DNA of 64,000 bases from Veillonella parvula (GCF_902810435.1 NZ_LR778174.1:1658501-1722500); one strand, 5' to 3'; positions 36,258-45,250 are shown, counted from the stretch's first letter. Notes: a model not told the origin generated them from the letters alone. Numbers and translations are program-made.

Positions 36258-37928
36258 TTAGTCTTCAAATACTTCGATAGCACCTTGTGCAGCAGAGGAT
36301 ACGTGAAGAGCGTATTTTTTAAGATATCCAGTTACATTGGATTTGAATGGTTTCAATGCAGCTTTACGACGAGCGATTTCATCATCAGATACAGCTAGTT
36401 CCAATTTACCGTTTGGAATATCGATGTTGATAATATCACCATCTTCAACGATAGCAATGGTACCGCCTGCAGCTGCTTCTGGAGATACATGTCCTATGGA
36501 TGCACCACGAGTCGCACCAGAGAAGCGTCCATCTGTCAACAAAGCTACATCTTTATCTAGACCCATACCAGCAATCATAGATGTTGGTGTCAACATTTCA
36601 CGCATACCAGGACCACCTTTAGGGCCTTCGTAGCGGATAACTACAACATCACCTTTTACGATTTTACCGCCCGTAATAGCTTCAACCGCTTCTTCTTCGC
36701 TGTTGAATACCTTTGCTGGACCAGAGTGAACAAGCATATCTGCATCTACAGCACCGGCTTTTACAACGGAACCATCTACAGCAAGGTTACCTTTGAGAAC
36801 CGCAATACCACCAGTTTCATGTACTGGATTATCCCATGGATGGATAACATCTTCATCCACAACATGAGCGGCCGCTGCAATTTCACCTTGTGTTTTAAGA
36901 GCAACAGTTTTGCAATCTGTATGAAGACGACCATTTTCTGCTAAACGTTTCAACACGGCAGATACACCACCTGCAGCGTACAAGTCTTCAATAAAATATA
37001 TGCCAGATGGAGATAATTTAGATAATTGAGGTGTAGTTTGGGCGATGCGATCGAAATCGTCTAAGGATAATGGTACACCTGCTTCGTGAGCAATAGCCGG
37101 TAAATGAAGCGCCGTATTAGAGGAGCCACCCAAAGCCATATCAAGAGCTACCGCATTTTCAAAGGCTTCACGAGTCATAATATCTTTAGGGCGAAGGTTT
37201 GCTTTTAATACCTCTACCGCTTGCATACCCGCTAATTTTGCTAAACGCAAACGTTCAGAATATACCGCTGGGATTGTGCCATTGCCAGGAAGGCCCATAC
37301 CGAGAGCTTCCGTTAAACAGTTCATTGTATTTGCCGTATACATACCAGAGCAAGAGCCACATGTAGGACATGCCGTATTTTCGATATCGGCTAGCTCAGC
37401 ATCATCCATTTCACCAGTTTGATGTTTGCCTACGGCCTCGAATACATCGGACAAACCAATTTTTTTACCTTTATGTACACCAGCGAGCATAGCCCCACCA
37501 GATACGAATACAGATGGGATATTAAGGCGAGCAGCTGCAATCAACATGCCTGGCACTACCTTATCACAGTTTGGAATGAATACCATCGCATCGAATGGTG
37601 TAGCCATAGCAGTAGCTTCTATGGAATCTGCAATGATATTACGTGTAACTAAGGAGTATTTCATGCCGATATGGTTCATTGCCAAACCATCGCAAATACC
37701 GATAGTATTGAACTCGATTGGCACACCACCTGCGTTGCGGATACCGTCTTTTACGGCTTGTACAATATTTTTCAGGCCTACGTGACCAGGGATGATTTCA
37801 TTGAAAGAATTGGCAATACCGATGACGGGTCTACCCATTTCTTCATCAACAAAACCTAGAGCTTTTAGTAAAGATCTGTGTGGTGCACGTGCTACGCCTG
37901 TTTTCAAATTGTCACTTCTACAACTCAT
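36258..37928 (-). CDS. ilvD: Dihydroxy-acid dehydratase (IlvD)
   Basis: An iron-sulfur enzyme that dehydrates dihydroxy acids to the 2-oxo precursors of Val and Ile. It is 556 residues from the ATG at 37928 (GAGGAG seven bases before). Signatures are [31 protein letters not shown], the cluster cysteine motif [18 protein letters not shown] and [16 protein letters not shown]. It is the first large gene of the operon ilvD-ilvA-ilvB-ilvN. The intrinsic terminator at 37981-38009, only about 53 bases upstream, lies in its leader, together with a small Ile/Leu/Val-rich ORF. Confidence 0.97.
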   Translation of the reverse strand: MSCRSDNLKTGVARAPHRSLLKALGFVDEEMGRPVIGIANSFNEIIPGHVGLKNIVQAVKDGIRNAGGVPIEFNTIGICDGLAMNHIGMKYSLVTRNIIADSIEATAMATPFDAMVFIPNCDKVVPGMLIAAARLNIPSVFVSGGAMLAGVHKGKKIGLSDVFEAVGKHQTGEMDDAELADIENTACPTCGSCSGMYTANTMNCLTEALGMGLPGNGTIPAVYSERLRLAKLAGMQAVEVLKANLRPKDIMTREAFENAVALDMALGGSSNTALHLPAIAHEAGVPLSLDDFDRIAQTTPQLSKLSPSGIYFIEDLYAAGGVSAVLKRLAENGRLHTDCKTVALKTQGEIAAAAHVVDEDVIHPWDNPVHETGGIAVLKGNLAVDGSVVKAGAVDADMLVHSGPAKVFNSEEEAVEAITGGKIVKGDVVVIRYEGPKGGPGMREMLTPTSMIAGMGLDKDVALLTDGRFSGATRGASIGHVSPEAAAGGTIAIVEDGDIINIDIPNGKLELAVSDDEIARRKAALKPFKSNVTGYLKKYALHVSSAAQGAIEVFED

Positions 37929-37980
37929 GTTAATCTCCTCACTTTTGAAAGCATCCACTTGGACAGCTTTCACGACGCAT

Positions 37981-38009
37981 AAAAAAAGACGATTCCAATG
38001 AATCGTCTT
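37981..38009 (-). terminator. Intrinsic terminator / attenuator in the ilvD leader
   Basis: A perfect 10-bp stem (AAGACGATTC / GAATCGTCTT, loop of four) is followed by a run of seven T on the minus strand. It lies downstream of the small ORF at 38120-38251 and 53 bases upstream of the ilvD ATG. The upstream transporter gene has its own terminator at 38429-38456, so this one most likely controls entry into ilvDABN. The gap 37929-38463 (535 bases) contains this terminator, the small ORF and a promoter. Confidence 0.85.
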
Positions 38010-38119
38010 AAAAGTTTACAAATGATATTCCTTTTGTTTACAGAATTCCTATATACATAAATAATCCTATGTACCCCTTGGAAAATATACACATAAGAAA
38101 CAAACCATATAGTCAAATC

Positions 38120-38251
38120 TTATTGATTGTATATTAAACCATTCGCGGAACTTCTAAGACAAAAACGTGTTAAGTTGTTGTTCATAATTCGAATGTCATT
38201 AATAATCACGACTAGCGCAATAATCAATAAGCTAATGACTAAACCTAACAT
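38120..38251 (-). CDS. Small Ile/Leu/Val-rich ORF, candidate ilv leader peptide
   Basis: A 43-codon ORF with a near-perfect ribosome site (AGGAGG, four bases, ATG). Of the first 22 residues, 15 are branched-chain: five Leu, three Val and seven Ile, including the run LGLVISLLIIALVVII. Residues 23-43 are mixed. It stands between a promoter (38305-38332) and an intrinsic terminator (37981-38009) upstream of ilvD. That is the layout of ilv attenuation leaders in Enterobacteria (IlvL is also rich in Leu, Ile and Val), where ribosome stalling on scarce charged tRNA prevents termination. The hydrophobic run could instead be a transmembrane helix, making this a small membrane protein. The stop is 110 bases from the terminator stem, and I could not identify an antiterminator by eye. 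Confidence 0.6.
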   Translation of the reverse strand: MLGLVISLLIIALVVIINDIRIMNNNLTRFCLRSSANGLIYNQ

Positions 38252-38304
38252 GTTTCCTCCTAAAATATTCTGTAATATTAATCACGGAATAATAATAACA
38301 CGTT

Positions 38305-38332
38305 ATATTATCCCGCGCAAGATAATTCACAA
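38305..38332 (-). promoter_or_regulatory. Promoter for the ilv leader / ilvDABN operon
   Basis: TTGTGA (38327-38332), a 16-base spacer and TAATAT (38305-38310) are read on the minus strand. Transcription would start near 38298, about 47 bases before the small ORF, and run through the terminator at 37981-38009 into ilvD. Confidence 0.5.
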
Positions 38333-38428
38333 TAAATTCTATAGATTCATCATAGTTTTTTTATGAAGTTCACCATACCTAAAAACTATAGCAAACCTAG
38401 TAAGGTATAAAAAGTATAGGTATAACAA

Positions 38429-38456
38429 GAAAAATCCCTCACCGAAGTGAGGGATT
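38429..38456 (-). terminator. Intrinsic terminator after the second DASS transporter
   Basis: A 10-bp stem with a CGAA tetraloop (AATCCCTCAC / GTGAGGGATT) is followed by TTTTC on the minus strand. It isolates the transporter transcript from the ilv leader. Confidence 0.75.
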
Positions 38457-38463
38457 AATTATA

Positions 38464-39867
38464 TTATAAGATACCAAAGAGCCACATGCCAAAGGTGCCG
38501 CCCCAGAAATGAATGAGGAAGCTCACCACAGAGATAGCAAGACCTACGCGCCACCATGTACCTTGTGGCACATAGCCAGCACCGAAGAAGATTGGTGTTA
38601 CACCTGAACTATAATGAGTCAATGTACAGCCAGGACTGTTCATCAAACCAAAGAGCAATATCGTAAACGGAATAGGAGCCCCCATCGCCACTAAAATGGC
38701 TGCAAAGGCGGAGAACAAAGCCGTAATACGCGCCGTGCCACTGGCAAAGAAATACTGAGAGTACACAAAGGTAGCGGAAATGATAAAAGACGCCCAGAAC
38801 CAGTCAAAGCCAGCTAAATGTTGACTTACAAAGTCTGCAAAGACAGCTACTACACCGAGTTTGCCAAGCAGCCCAGCCATGCCTACAAGCGTACCCATCC
38901 AGATGAGGATATCCCAACCGGTGCGTTCACCCAAAATATCCTCCCACGTAAGAGAGCCAGTCACAACACACGCCAGAACCCCCATCATCGCTACTACTGT
39001 AGGATGAAGCTTAGTCCAAATTGCTGTAGCCCAAAGTAAGATACAAAGAACAAAAATAATGGCAACAGAAATTTCGGCCTTCGTAATAGGTCCAAGAGCA
39101 TCTAGTTCTTTTTGAGCCATTGCTGCAGCCTCTGGTGTTTCCTTGATTTCTGGTGGATAGATTTTATAGATAAACCAAGGCATCAAAATCATACAAATCA
39201 CACCAGGAATGACACCGGCTTGGAACCATTCCCACCAAGATATATCATAGCCAAACAGTTTAGCACCTAAGGACGTAATAAGCAAGTTACCACTACATGC
39301 AGTCAAGAAGATTGTTACTGTAATGGTGTTAATAGTATGTGCCGTCGTCATCAAGTACGCCCCAATGCGGCGAGCCGTATTACCATATGGTTCAGAGTCA
39401 AATGCTAAGGAAATATTTTGTACGATGGGGAATACTATACCACCACCACGCGCCGTATTAGATGGTGTAGCTGGAGAAATAATCAAATCTGTACAAGCCA
39501 AAGCATAGGCAAGCTTTAATGAGCTTGTGCCAAAGGAGCGAATCAAGGTGTACGCAATGCGCTTGCCAAGGCCAGAATTAATAATACCGCGAGAAAAGAA
39601 TACGGCTGCTACGATAAGCCACACATTCGCTTCTGCATAGCCACCTAGTGCCTGTACCATAGTGATGGAGTTAGTGGCTACGGCTACAACAATACCAAAA
39701 AGCGCCATAATGCCCGTTGGCCAAGGTCGCAATATAAAGCCCACAATAGTAGCCGTAAAGATAGCTAATAAATGCCAACCTTCCGGCTTGATTGCCTCTG
39801 TATGAGGTAAAAACCAAATGACGAGCCCCACTAAAACGGTAAGGGCCGCTCGTGTAAAAGTATTCAT
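38464..39867 (-). CDS. DASS-family (SLC13-like) anion transporter, second copy
   Basis: A 467-residue polytopic transporter of the same family as 2540-3943. The first substrate motif is SPATPSNTARGGGIVFP near residue 132 and the second region has FASGTARITALFSAF and NSPGCTLTHYSSGVTP. It clearly diverges from the first copy. It starts 16 bases after a cupin gene and is probably co-transcribed with it. The substrate is a di- or tricarboxylate by family; malate, succinate, lactate-derived acids or tartrate-like acids are possible. Confidence 0.85.
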   Translation of the reverse strand: MNTFTRAALTVLVGLVIWFLPHTEAIKPEGWHLLAIFTATIVGFILRPWPTGIMALFGIVVAVATNSITMVQALGGYAEANVWLIVAAVFFSRGIINSGLGKRIAYTLIRSFGTSSLKLAYALACTDLIISPATPSNTARGGGIVFPIVQNISLAFDSEPYGNTARRIGAYLMTTAHTINTITVTIFLTACSGNLLITSLGAKLFGYDISWWEWFQAGVIPGVICMILMPWFIYKIYPPEIKETPEAAAMAQKELDALGPITKAEISVAIIFVLCILLWATAIWTKLHPTVVAMMGVLACVVTGSLTWEDILGERTGWDILIWMGTLVGMAGLLGKLGVVAVFADFVSQHLAGFDWFWASFIISATFVYSQYFFASGTARITALFSAFAAILVAMGAPIPFTILLFGLMNSPGCTLTHYSSGVTPIFFGAGYVPQGTWWRVGLAISVVSFLIHFWGGTFGMWLFGIL

Positions 39868-39883
39868 AGAACCTCCATCAGGC

Positions 39884-40327
39884 TTAACAACTTTCCAAAA
39901 ATTCTTTGATCTTAGGATTTGCTCGTAACATTTCCATCTCTTCAGGGGATAATAATTTTACCTTATCCCGATCTTGATTTACCAAGCAAAGAAAACCAAT
40001 ATAATCGCCCTTATTAGCACGGAATTGATGAATTGTTTTGCCTGGAATTTCGATAAAGTCACCAGCTTCTACATCGTGGATTTCATCACCTAATAAGACC
40101 TGCCCCTTACCGCGGAATATCATAACCATATGCGTATGATCGTGATACTCCAAGGTAGAATACCCTCCTGGCAAACATTCAAAATAGCGGAATTGACACG
40201 GAATATCATAAGCCCCATCGTATAATACTTGACGTGTTACATCTTTAAAAGGGCTACCATCTTGTTTATACACCAAGGTTTCGATACCATCCCACTTAAA
40301 ATTTTTAGCATCAAACTTACGTATCAT
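39884..40327 (-). CDS. Cupin-domain protein
   Basis: A 147-residue single cupin barrel. Motif 1 is seen as YHDHTHMVMIFRGKGQVLLG (His residues that could bind a metal) and motif 2 as DFIEIPGKTIHQFRA. Length fits a small sugar or acid isomerase, or a sensor-type cupin. It lies directly upstream of the DASS transporter with a 16-base gap, so a role in handling or sensing the transported acid is plausible; the reaction cannot be told from sequence. Confidence 0.8.
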   Translation of the reverse strand: MIRKFDAKNFKWDGIETLVYKQDGSPFKDVTRQVLYDGAYDIPCQFRYFECLPGGYSTLEYHDHTHMVMIFRGKGQVLLGDEIHDVEAGDFIEIPGKTIHQFRANKGDYIGFLCLVNQDRDKVKLLSPEEMEMLRANPKIKEFLESC

Positions 40328-40344
40328 CGTATTACCTCTTTAAA

Positions 40345-40384
40345 CAAAAAAGGGCTGCATCGAAACAAGGTTTCAATACAGCTC
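40345..40384 (-). terminator. Intrinsic terminator after the HMA gene
   Basis: A long imperfect stem (GAGCTGTATTGAAAC against GTTTCGATGCAGC on the minus strand, with wobble pairs) is followed by a run of six T. It separates the HMA/tatA genes from the cupin-transporter unit. Confidence 0.7.
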
Positions 40385-40395
40385 CATCGGTTCGA

Positions 40396-40704
40396 TTATT
40401 TGAAGAGACGTTTCAAAGTGCCTAGTAATCCATGACTATGTTTTTGTACACCGTCTGCAACGCCTGCCACTTCAAAGCCAGTTCGTTCAATGGCTTTTGT
40501 AATAACTTCTACAGATGCTTTTGTTGGATCAAAAGAAACAGTAGCAGTCTTTTCTGGCAAATCTACTTCTGCACTTAATACGCCAGGCAAACCTAGAGAT
40601 GCACCTTCAACTGTTTCTTTACAGTTGTTGCACATCATCCCCGGTACGGTAAATACCTTTGTTACAACGCCATTATCTTCGCCACAACCACAATCTTTAC
40701 ACAT
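40396..40704 (-). CDS. Heavy-metal-associated (HMA) domain protein, CopZ-like
   Basis: A 102-residue protein. It has a short Cys-rich N-terminus (CKDCGCGEDN) followed by an HMA fold (residues about 15-80) with the metal site PGMMCNNCKETVEG. This is a GMxCxxC motif where two Cys chelate Cu(I), Zn or similar. The C-terminus is basic (GTLKRLFK). The extra N-terminal cysteines could form a second metal site. It starts 14 bases after tatA. No copper ATPase is in the window. Confidence 0.82.
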   Translation of the reverse strand: MCKDCGCGEDNGVVTKVFTVPGMMCNNCKETVEGASLGLPGVLSAEVDLPEKTATVSFDPTKASVEVITKAIERTGFEVAGVADGVQKHSHGLLGTLKRLFK

Positions 40705-40718
40705 AGTGTTACCTCCTA

Positions 40719-40961
40719 TTAATCGTTAGCTTCTTTATGTTTATCGTCGTTCTTAGCCCCTGCTGTCACATCGATAGTAGTCGCTTTCTTAACGGCTTCT
40801 TTCGTTTCATCAACAGCCTTTTTAGGCCCCGAAATAGCATCTTTAAACTCATTGATGCCTTTACCAATAGCTTTACCGACTTCAGGCAATTTACCAGGTC
40901 CGAAGATAACTAGAGCAATCACTAATATAACTATTAATTCAGGTGTTCCTATAGACCCCAT
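40719..40961 (-). CDS. tatA: Twin-arginine translocase subunit TatA/TatE
   Basis: An 80-residue protein. It has a single N-terminal membrane segment ([20 protein letters not shown]), the conserved [16 protein letters not shown] hinge and amphipathic helix, and a polar, charged C-terminal tail. This is TatA, which forms the pore for folded proteins bearing RR signals. tatC is not in the window. Confidence 0.92.
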   Translation of the reverse strand: MGSIGTPELIVILVIALVIFGPGKLPEVGKAIGKGINEFKDAISGPKKAVDETKEAVKKATTIDVTAGAKNDDKHKEAND

Positions 40962-40997
40962 ATGTATCTCCTTTATTTTTACTACTACTTATACTCT

Positions 40998-41753
40998 TTA
41001 GTGTACATCATCATAGGCTGCCTTGTCCACATACCAGGTCATAGCTTCTTGTGAAAGTACCGCACCAGGCAATACACGACCAATGCGTTTTTCCCAAGAC
41101 AAATCCTCGTAATCTTCGCGTTGATACAATACCTTTGTCAACGCAGTTCGCTTACTTTCACCAGTTACGGTAAACCAAACCGCATCAGATTTTGCTAAGA
41201 ACGAAAAGGTCATAGAAATACGTTCCCATACCTTTCCATCCTCAACGGCTACCACCTCTTGATCTGTGACACGCAATGCATGAGAACCTGCAAATAGGCC
41301 GGCTGTATGACCATCTTCTCCAAGATCGAGCAATGCCAAATCTAGGCCACTTTTTTTACAAGCCTTGAGAACATTCTTAACCTCTTTCTCGTATTCCGCT
41401 GCTGCTTCTATTACAGTTTTAGAATCTGTATTGATTGGCAAGAAATGAGCCGCCCCTTTCGCCTTACACAACAAGTAAGGTTTTACGCGATTGAAGTAAT
41501 TATCCTCATGAGATTGCGGCAAGAATCGCTCATCAGTCCACACAAAGAATATGCGTTCCCAATTGAGGCGTTCAATATATTCTGGGGAATTAAGCAATTC
41601 TAATAAACCATTAATAACAGTCCCGCCCGTAATACCAACAACACACGTTTCAGTGCGATTGATTTCCTCGTTGGTGAAAGCAATAAAATCCTCTGCTAAT
41701 GCTTTAACTACATCGCTAGGGCTGTCATAACATTTAATTGTATCTTGAGCCAT
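40998..41753 (-). CDS. pgl: 6-phosphogluconolactonase (Pgl, DevB type)
   Basis: Hydrolyses 6-phosphogluconolactone in the oxidative pentose phosphate pathway. It is 251 residues from the ATG at 41753, which has GGAGG upstream; the longer frame up to 41822 lacks one. Signatures are GITGGTVINGLLELL, FVWTDERFLPQSHEDNYF and LLDLGEDGHTAGLFAGS, all typical of the DevB/SOL family. Neighbours are tatA and an enoyl-CoA hydratase-like gene; zwf and gnd are not in the window. Confidence 0.93.
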   Translation of the reverse strand: MAQDTIKCYDSPSDVVKALAEDFIAFTNEEINRTETCVVGITGGTVINGLLELLNSPEYIERLNWERIFFVWTDERFLPQSHEDNYFNRVKPYLLCKAKGAAHFLPINTDSKTVIEAAAEYEKEVKNVLKACKKSGLDLALLDLGEDGHTAGLFAGSHALRVTDQEVVAVEDGKVWERISMTFSFLAKSDAVWFTVTGESKRTALTKVLYQREDYEDLSWEKRIGRVLPGAVLSQEAMTWYVDKAAYDDVH

Positions 41754-41819
41754 GTAATAATGACCTCCTAAAACTATTTCAATAGTTCTATTATATACAC
41801 TTTTTCTGTGTAATGAAAG

Positions 41820-41858
41820 CAAAACCGATGTAACTCAATAGTTGGAGCCACATCGGTT
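41820..41858 (-). terminator. Intrinsic terminator after the enoyl-CoA hydratase-like gene
   Basis: A 9-bp stem (AACCGATGT / ACATCGGTT) with a loop of about 18 bases is followed by a short TTTT on the minus strand. Confidence 0.6.
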
Positions 41859-41923
41859 CTAATTATATTTGTATTTTCTTATGAATTACAGGAAATTCCA
41901 TTCCGTATATTCATAAATCAATA

Positions 41924-42715
41924 TTATTGTTGACCAAATTTAGGACGGCGACGCTCTGTGAAAGCACGGACTCCTTCTTTGAAGTCCTCTGAAAGACCTA
42001 ATTTACATTGGTTTTCTACTTCAAACTTCTTGTACTCTTCCCAACCCACTAAGAAGCTATTCCACATCATTTCCTTCATAACGCGGTAAGATTGTGCAGG
42101 CCCTTTTGCCAATTTTTCAACAAGACGTCTTGTAGCTGTCTCTAAATCTTCTAATTCACAAACCTTATACACAAAGCCCAGTTCCTTCCCCTTTTCAGCA
42201 GATACGGCTTCACCGGTCATGACAATATGCATAGCACGGTTCATACCAATAGAACGCGTCAACAAGAATAAACCGCCCGCATCAGGAGCAAGGCCTACAT
42301 TTACGAAGGCTTGAATAAAACGTACATTGTTAGCCGCCACGACAAAATCTGCTGCTAAAGCCATATTGAAGGCAGCACCTGCCGCAGCCCCTTGAAGGCT
42401 CATGATAACAGGTTTTGGTAACTTCTTCATAGCCATAGAAATCTCAGCTACTAGCTCAACGATTTCAAATAAAGACTCAGTATCCCCTTCGTTTACAGCG
42501 CGCTCCATCTCTGTTAAATCGCCACCCGCAGAGAATACCTTACCCTCTGCATTGATGAGCAACGCACGAACGCTTTCATCATTATGAGCCTTATCTAAGA
42601 CCTCAAGGATCTCCTTGCACATCTCAATATTAAAACCATTGGCTACGGTTGGACGATTAAAGGTCAACGTACCAATACCGTTGTCCACTACGTACTGAAT
42701 TGTATTATAAATCAT
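41924..42715 (-). CDS. Enoyl-CoA hydratase/isomerase (crotonase) family protein
   Basis: A 263-residue crotonase-fold protein. The oxyanion-hole regions are LLINAEGKVFSAGGDLTEME and SLQGAAAGAAFNMALAADF, followed by VNVGLAPDAGGLFLLTRSIG. The position often holding a catalytic Glu (FxEIGL) is Asn here, so the usual hydratase mechanism is uncertain; isomerase or another CoA-ester activity is possible. No other fatty-acid genes lie near it. Confidence 0.85.
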   Translation of the reverse strand: MIYNTIQYVVDNGIGTLTFNRPTVANGFNIEMCKEILEVLDKAHNDESVRALLINAEGKVFSAGGDLTEMERAVNEGDTESLFEIVELVAEISMAMKKLPKPVIMSLQGAAAGAAFNMALAADFVVAANNVRFIQAFVNVGLAPDAGGLFLLTRSIGMNRAMHIVMTGEAVSAEKGKELGFVYKVCELEDLETATRRLVEKLAKGPAQSYRVMKEMMWNSFLVGWEEYKKFEVENQCKLGLSEDFKEGVRAFTERRRPKFGQQ

Positions 42716-42806
42716 ATGATTTCTCCTATATAAAAATCTATTTTCGAAAAAATTCGATTATTATATCTTTATTATAGGAAAATTAAGTGGGGATGTAAAT
42801 GTAAAA

Positions 42807-43757
42807 TTAATTCTTTTCACTAAACCCAATATTAAATAAATTTTCGAATTGAGTAATAGATTCCGGCAAAATAGCTTTGTATTTAACATAAAAATCTTGT
42901 AACTCTTCAGTTGATATCTTAATTACATTTTTCATTATATCTAAGTTCTTAATTTTAGGTGCATATAAGTAAATATAGTAGCCTTTATCCTCATATGCTT
43001 TAAAACCACAAGCATCTAACTCTGACGCTTGTTTTGCTTTAACTTGAACAACGGCTTTTTTTACATTATTAATGTCACGAGAAATAAATTGACACTCAAT
43101 TTTTACAGTCGTTGATTTATTAGCAATAGAGTTAGAAAGAAGATAGTAACCTTCAACAATTTGAATATAAGAAATTACTAATTCCTCTAATTCAAAAGCA
43201 GGTAAATTATCAATCATATTATTTGCTATATTTGAATTAACCTCATAAAATTCTTCATTAGATAATTTGTTAAATACAAACTTAGAATATTCGGTGATAA
43301 CTGGCTCTTGTAATCGCTGTACAATACCGCCTCTAGATCGATTGAAAGACGCTTTTATTTGTCCAGGTACCTCTAAGCCAACTGCATAGGCTTTAACAGG
43401 TAAAACAGCACCAATATCTAAATCTTTATTTGAATAAGCTTTTGCAGGTTCTGTTACTCTACAAATCCAATAAATACCATTCAAATCTCGTGTCCAAAAT
43501 AAATCATTCACACACGCATCCTTAAATATATTTAAAGCGGGGTTTAACCGACGCTTCTGCCCATGTACATACTCTACTACTGTATCATAAAACTTACGAT
43601 AATCGTCAGATTCAAAATCAACACAACTCCAACCTATAGCTAGAAATTGTTTTTTATCATGTAAGCAGAAGTCGATTAATTTCTCCCTTTGATCTGTAGC
43701 TGTTTTTAAATTAATCCTTGTAACATAATCCTTCTCATATATAATTTTATTTCCCAT
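42807..43757 (-). CDS. Hypothetical protein, possible PUA-like plus PD-(D/E)XK nuclease
   Basis: A 316-residue, AT-rich gene with no family I can name. The ATG at 43757 has AGGGGGAT just before it. Two features stand out. Residues about 40-110 contain FLAIGWSC and NDLFWTRDLNGIYWICRV, reminiscent of PUA/EVE-like domains attached to restriction enzymes. Residues about 195-255 contain ELEELVISYIQI, then VKIECQFI and AVVQVKAK, which would fit the E...QxK core of Mrr-like PD-(D/E)XK nucleases. If right, it is a stand-alone defence or modification-dependent nuclease. This is inference from motif spacing only. Confidence 0.45.
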   Translation of the reverse strand: MGNKIIYEKDYVTRINLKTATDQREKLIDFCLHDKKQFLAIGWSCVDFESDDYRKFYDTVVEYVHGQKRRLNPALNIFKDACVNDLFWTRDLNGIYWICRVTEPAKAYSNKDLDIGAVLPVKAYAVGLEVPGQIKASFNRSRGGIVQRLQEPVITEYSKFVFNKLSNEEFYEVNSNIANNMIDNLPAFELEELVISYIQIVEGYYLLSNSIANKSTTVKIECQFISRDINNVKKAVVQVKAKQASELDACGFKAYEDKGYYIYLYAPKIKNLDIMKNVIKISTEELQDFYVKYKAILPESITQFENLFNIGFSEKN

Positions 43758-43804
43758 AATATCCCCCTTAACAAACAAAATATATTTTAACTATACCATA
43801 AATA

Positions 43805-43842
43805 AAACACAAAAAACACCTGCAGACATTGTCTGCAGGTGT
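43805..43842 (-). terminator. Intrinsic terminator after rpsI
   Basis: A perfect 12-bp stem (ACACCTGCAGAC / GTCTGCAGGTGT, loop ATT) is followed by a long T-rich tract on the minus strand. Confidence 0.9.
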
Positions 43843-43862
43843 AATATCCTGTATTCCAAATA

Positions 43863-44255
43863 TTAACGTTTGGAGAATTGGCTTGCTTTACGAGCTTTCT
43901 TAAGACCGTATTTTTTACGTTCTTTCATACGTGGGTCACGAGTCAAGAAGCCAGCTTTTTTCAAAGATTGACGAAGTTCGCCATCTACGTCCAATAACGC
44001 ACGGGAGATACCGTGACGAATTGCACCAGCTTGACCGGAAGGACCGCCACCAGCTACAGTTGCGATTACATCGTATTGTTCAACTGTGTTAGTCAAATTC
44101 AAAGGTTGTTTTACGATCAATTCCAAAGTTTGGCGACCGAAATAATCATTAAGTTCACGTTTATTAACAGTGATTTTACCTGTTCCCGGTACCAGACGAA
44201 CTCTAGCAACGGAAGATTTTCTACGACCAGTGCCGTAATATTGTGCTACTGCCAT
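43863..44255 (-). CDS. rpsI: Ribosomal protein S9
   Basis: The 130-residue uS9. Signatures are [19 protein letters not shown] near the start and the C-terminal basic tail [16 protein letters not shown] that reaches the P-site tRNA. It follows rplM by 20 bases in the conserved rplM-rpsI pair. A strong terminator follows. Confidence 0.98.
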   Translation of the reverse strand: MAVAQYYGTGRRKSSVARVRLVPGTGKITVNKRELNDYFGRQTLELIVKQPLNLTNTVEQYDVIATVAGGGPSGQAGAIRHGISRALLDVDGELRQSLKKAGFLTRDPRMKERKKYGLKKARKASQFSKR

Positions 44256-44275
44256 TATATATTCCTCCCTCTAGA

Positions 44276-44716
44276 TTATCGTACGGAAATTTCTAACACT
44301 TCTGATTTTTGAGCTGCATGTGGATGCTCAGGACCAGCGTATACGTTTAATTTGCGGTATTGTTGTGCACCCAATTTATTTTTTGGAAGCATACCACGAA
44401 CTGCCATTTCAACAACACGTTCAGGTTGTTTTTCAAGCATCATGGACAATTTAGTGAAACGGGAACCACCTGGGTAACCAGAGTGACGGAAGTATTCCTT
44501 TTGTTCCAATTTTTTACCAGTTACGCGAATTTTTTCAGCGTTTACAACGATCACATGGTCACCAGTGTCTACGTGTGGTGTGAAAGTTGGTTTATTTTTG
44601 CCCCGAAGAACTTTTGCAACTTCGGCAGCAAGGCGTCCTAAAGTTTTACCTTCAGCGTCAACAACATACCATTTCCGTTCGATTGTGTTCGGATTGGCCA
44701 TATATGTAGTTTTCAT
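44276..44716 (-). CDS. rplM: Ribosomal protein L13
   Basis: The 146-residue uL13. The Firmicute-type start [20 protein letters not shown] matches the expected length, and AGGAGG precedes the ATG at 44716. Other signatures are [20 protein letters not shown] and [10 protein letters not shown]. It is expressed from a near-consensus promoter at 44812-44840 with a structured leader of about 85 bases, where an L13-type autoregulatory element is likely. Confidence 0.98.
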   Translation of the reverse strand: MKTTYMANPNTIERKWYVVDAEGKTLGRLAAEVAKVLRGKNKPTFTPHVDTGDHVIVVNAEKIRVTGKKLEQKEYFRHSGYPGGSRFTKLSMMLEKQPERVVEMAVRGMLPKNKLGAQQYRKLNVYAGPEHPHAAQKSEVLEISVR

Positions 44717-44757
44717 GCTGCTTATCCTCCTAATAACGTCATAATTCTACCAAAATC

Positions 44758-44801
44758 AGCTAGTCCTCGCTTCCGGGGCTAATGGAAACACGACTAAAGC
44801 T
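44758..44801 (-). promoter_or_regulatory. Structured leader upstream of rplM (candidate L13 leader)
   Basis: Nested pairings AGCT/AGCT, AGTC/GACT and TTTCC/GGAAG form a compact hairpin in the 5' UTR between the promoter and the rplM start. Firmicutes carry an L13-leader RNA at this place; the match here is by position and fold type only. Confidence 0.5.
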
Positions 44802-44811
44802 TACTCAAAAT

Positions 44812-44840
44812 AGTATACAGATTTTATGAGTTTGTGTCAA
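44812..44840 (-). promoter_or_regulatory. Promoter of rplM-rpsI
   Basis: TTGACA (44835-44840), a 17-base spacer and TATACT (44812-44817) on the minus strand give an almost perfect sigma-70-type promoter. Confidence 0.85.
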
Positions 44841-44872
44841 TTAAAATTTAGCAGTTATATGCTGTCATCAAA

Positions 44873-45250
44873 TTATTTTTTTAGTATAGAATTACATTGC
44901 TGTATTACCTCATTCAATACGGTCTGATCAGTATTAAGAAGAAGTTTAACCCAATTATCACGCCAACTGCCTCCTAATTGAGCTTCTACTTTTATCTGTC
45001 CATATGATTTACATATAATATGGACATAATCATCCGAATCATCATAAGCAATACGAACGTCTCCATCTAATGTTATATATATTAATTTGAGTTGACTGAT
45101 TAATTCTCTAAATTCATTTACAGTATAAACAAATGTACCTCGACCAGAAAAGTCTCCACTTTTGATATATACACTAAAAGCTATATACTCTTCCCAAGGC
45201 TCAACATCTGCAAAATATTTTTCTTCTAACTCAACACGTATAAAATCCAT
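44873..45250 (-). CDS. Small protein, possible WapI-type immunity protein
   Basis: A 125-residue acidic protein, mostly beta with a C-terminal helix. The central motif DDYVHIICKSYGQIKVEAQL, followed by WRDNWVKLLLNTDQTVL, resembles the WapI-like immunity family as I recall it. It has no signal peptide or membrane segment. It is AT-rich and lies just upstream of the rplM promoter, with no toxin gene nearby, so it would be another orphan immunity gene. Confidence in the gene is fair, in the family low. Confidence 0.55.
   Translation of the reverse strand: MDFIRVELEEKYFADVEPWEEYIAFSVYIKSGDFSGRGTFVYTVNEFRELISQLKLIYITLDGDVRIAYDDSDDYVHIICKSYGQIKVEAQLGGSWRDNWVKLLLNTDQTVLNEVIQQCNSILKK

Noticed and set aside
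37929-38300. T-box riboswitch upstream of ilvD
   Set aside because: The leader and terminator fit a T-box position, but I found no T-box core motif (UGGNACCGCG-like) before the terminator; the short GGGGTAC near 38075 is not enough.
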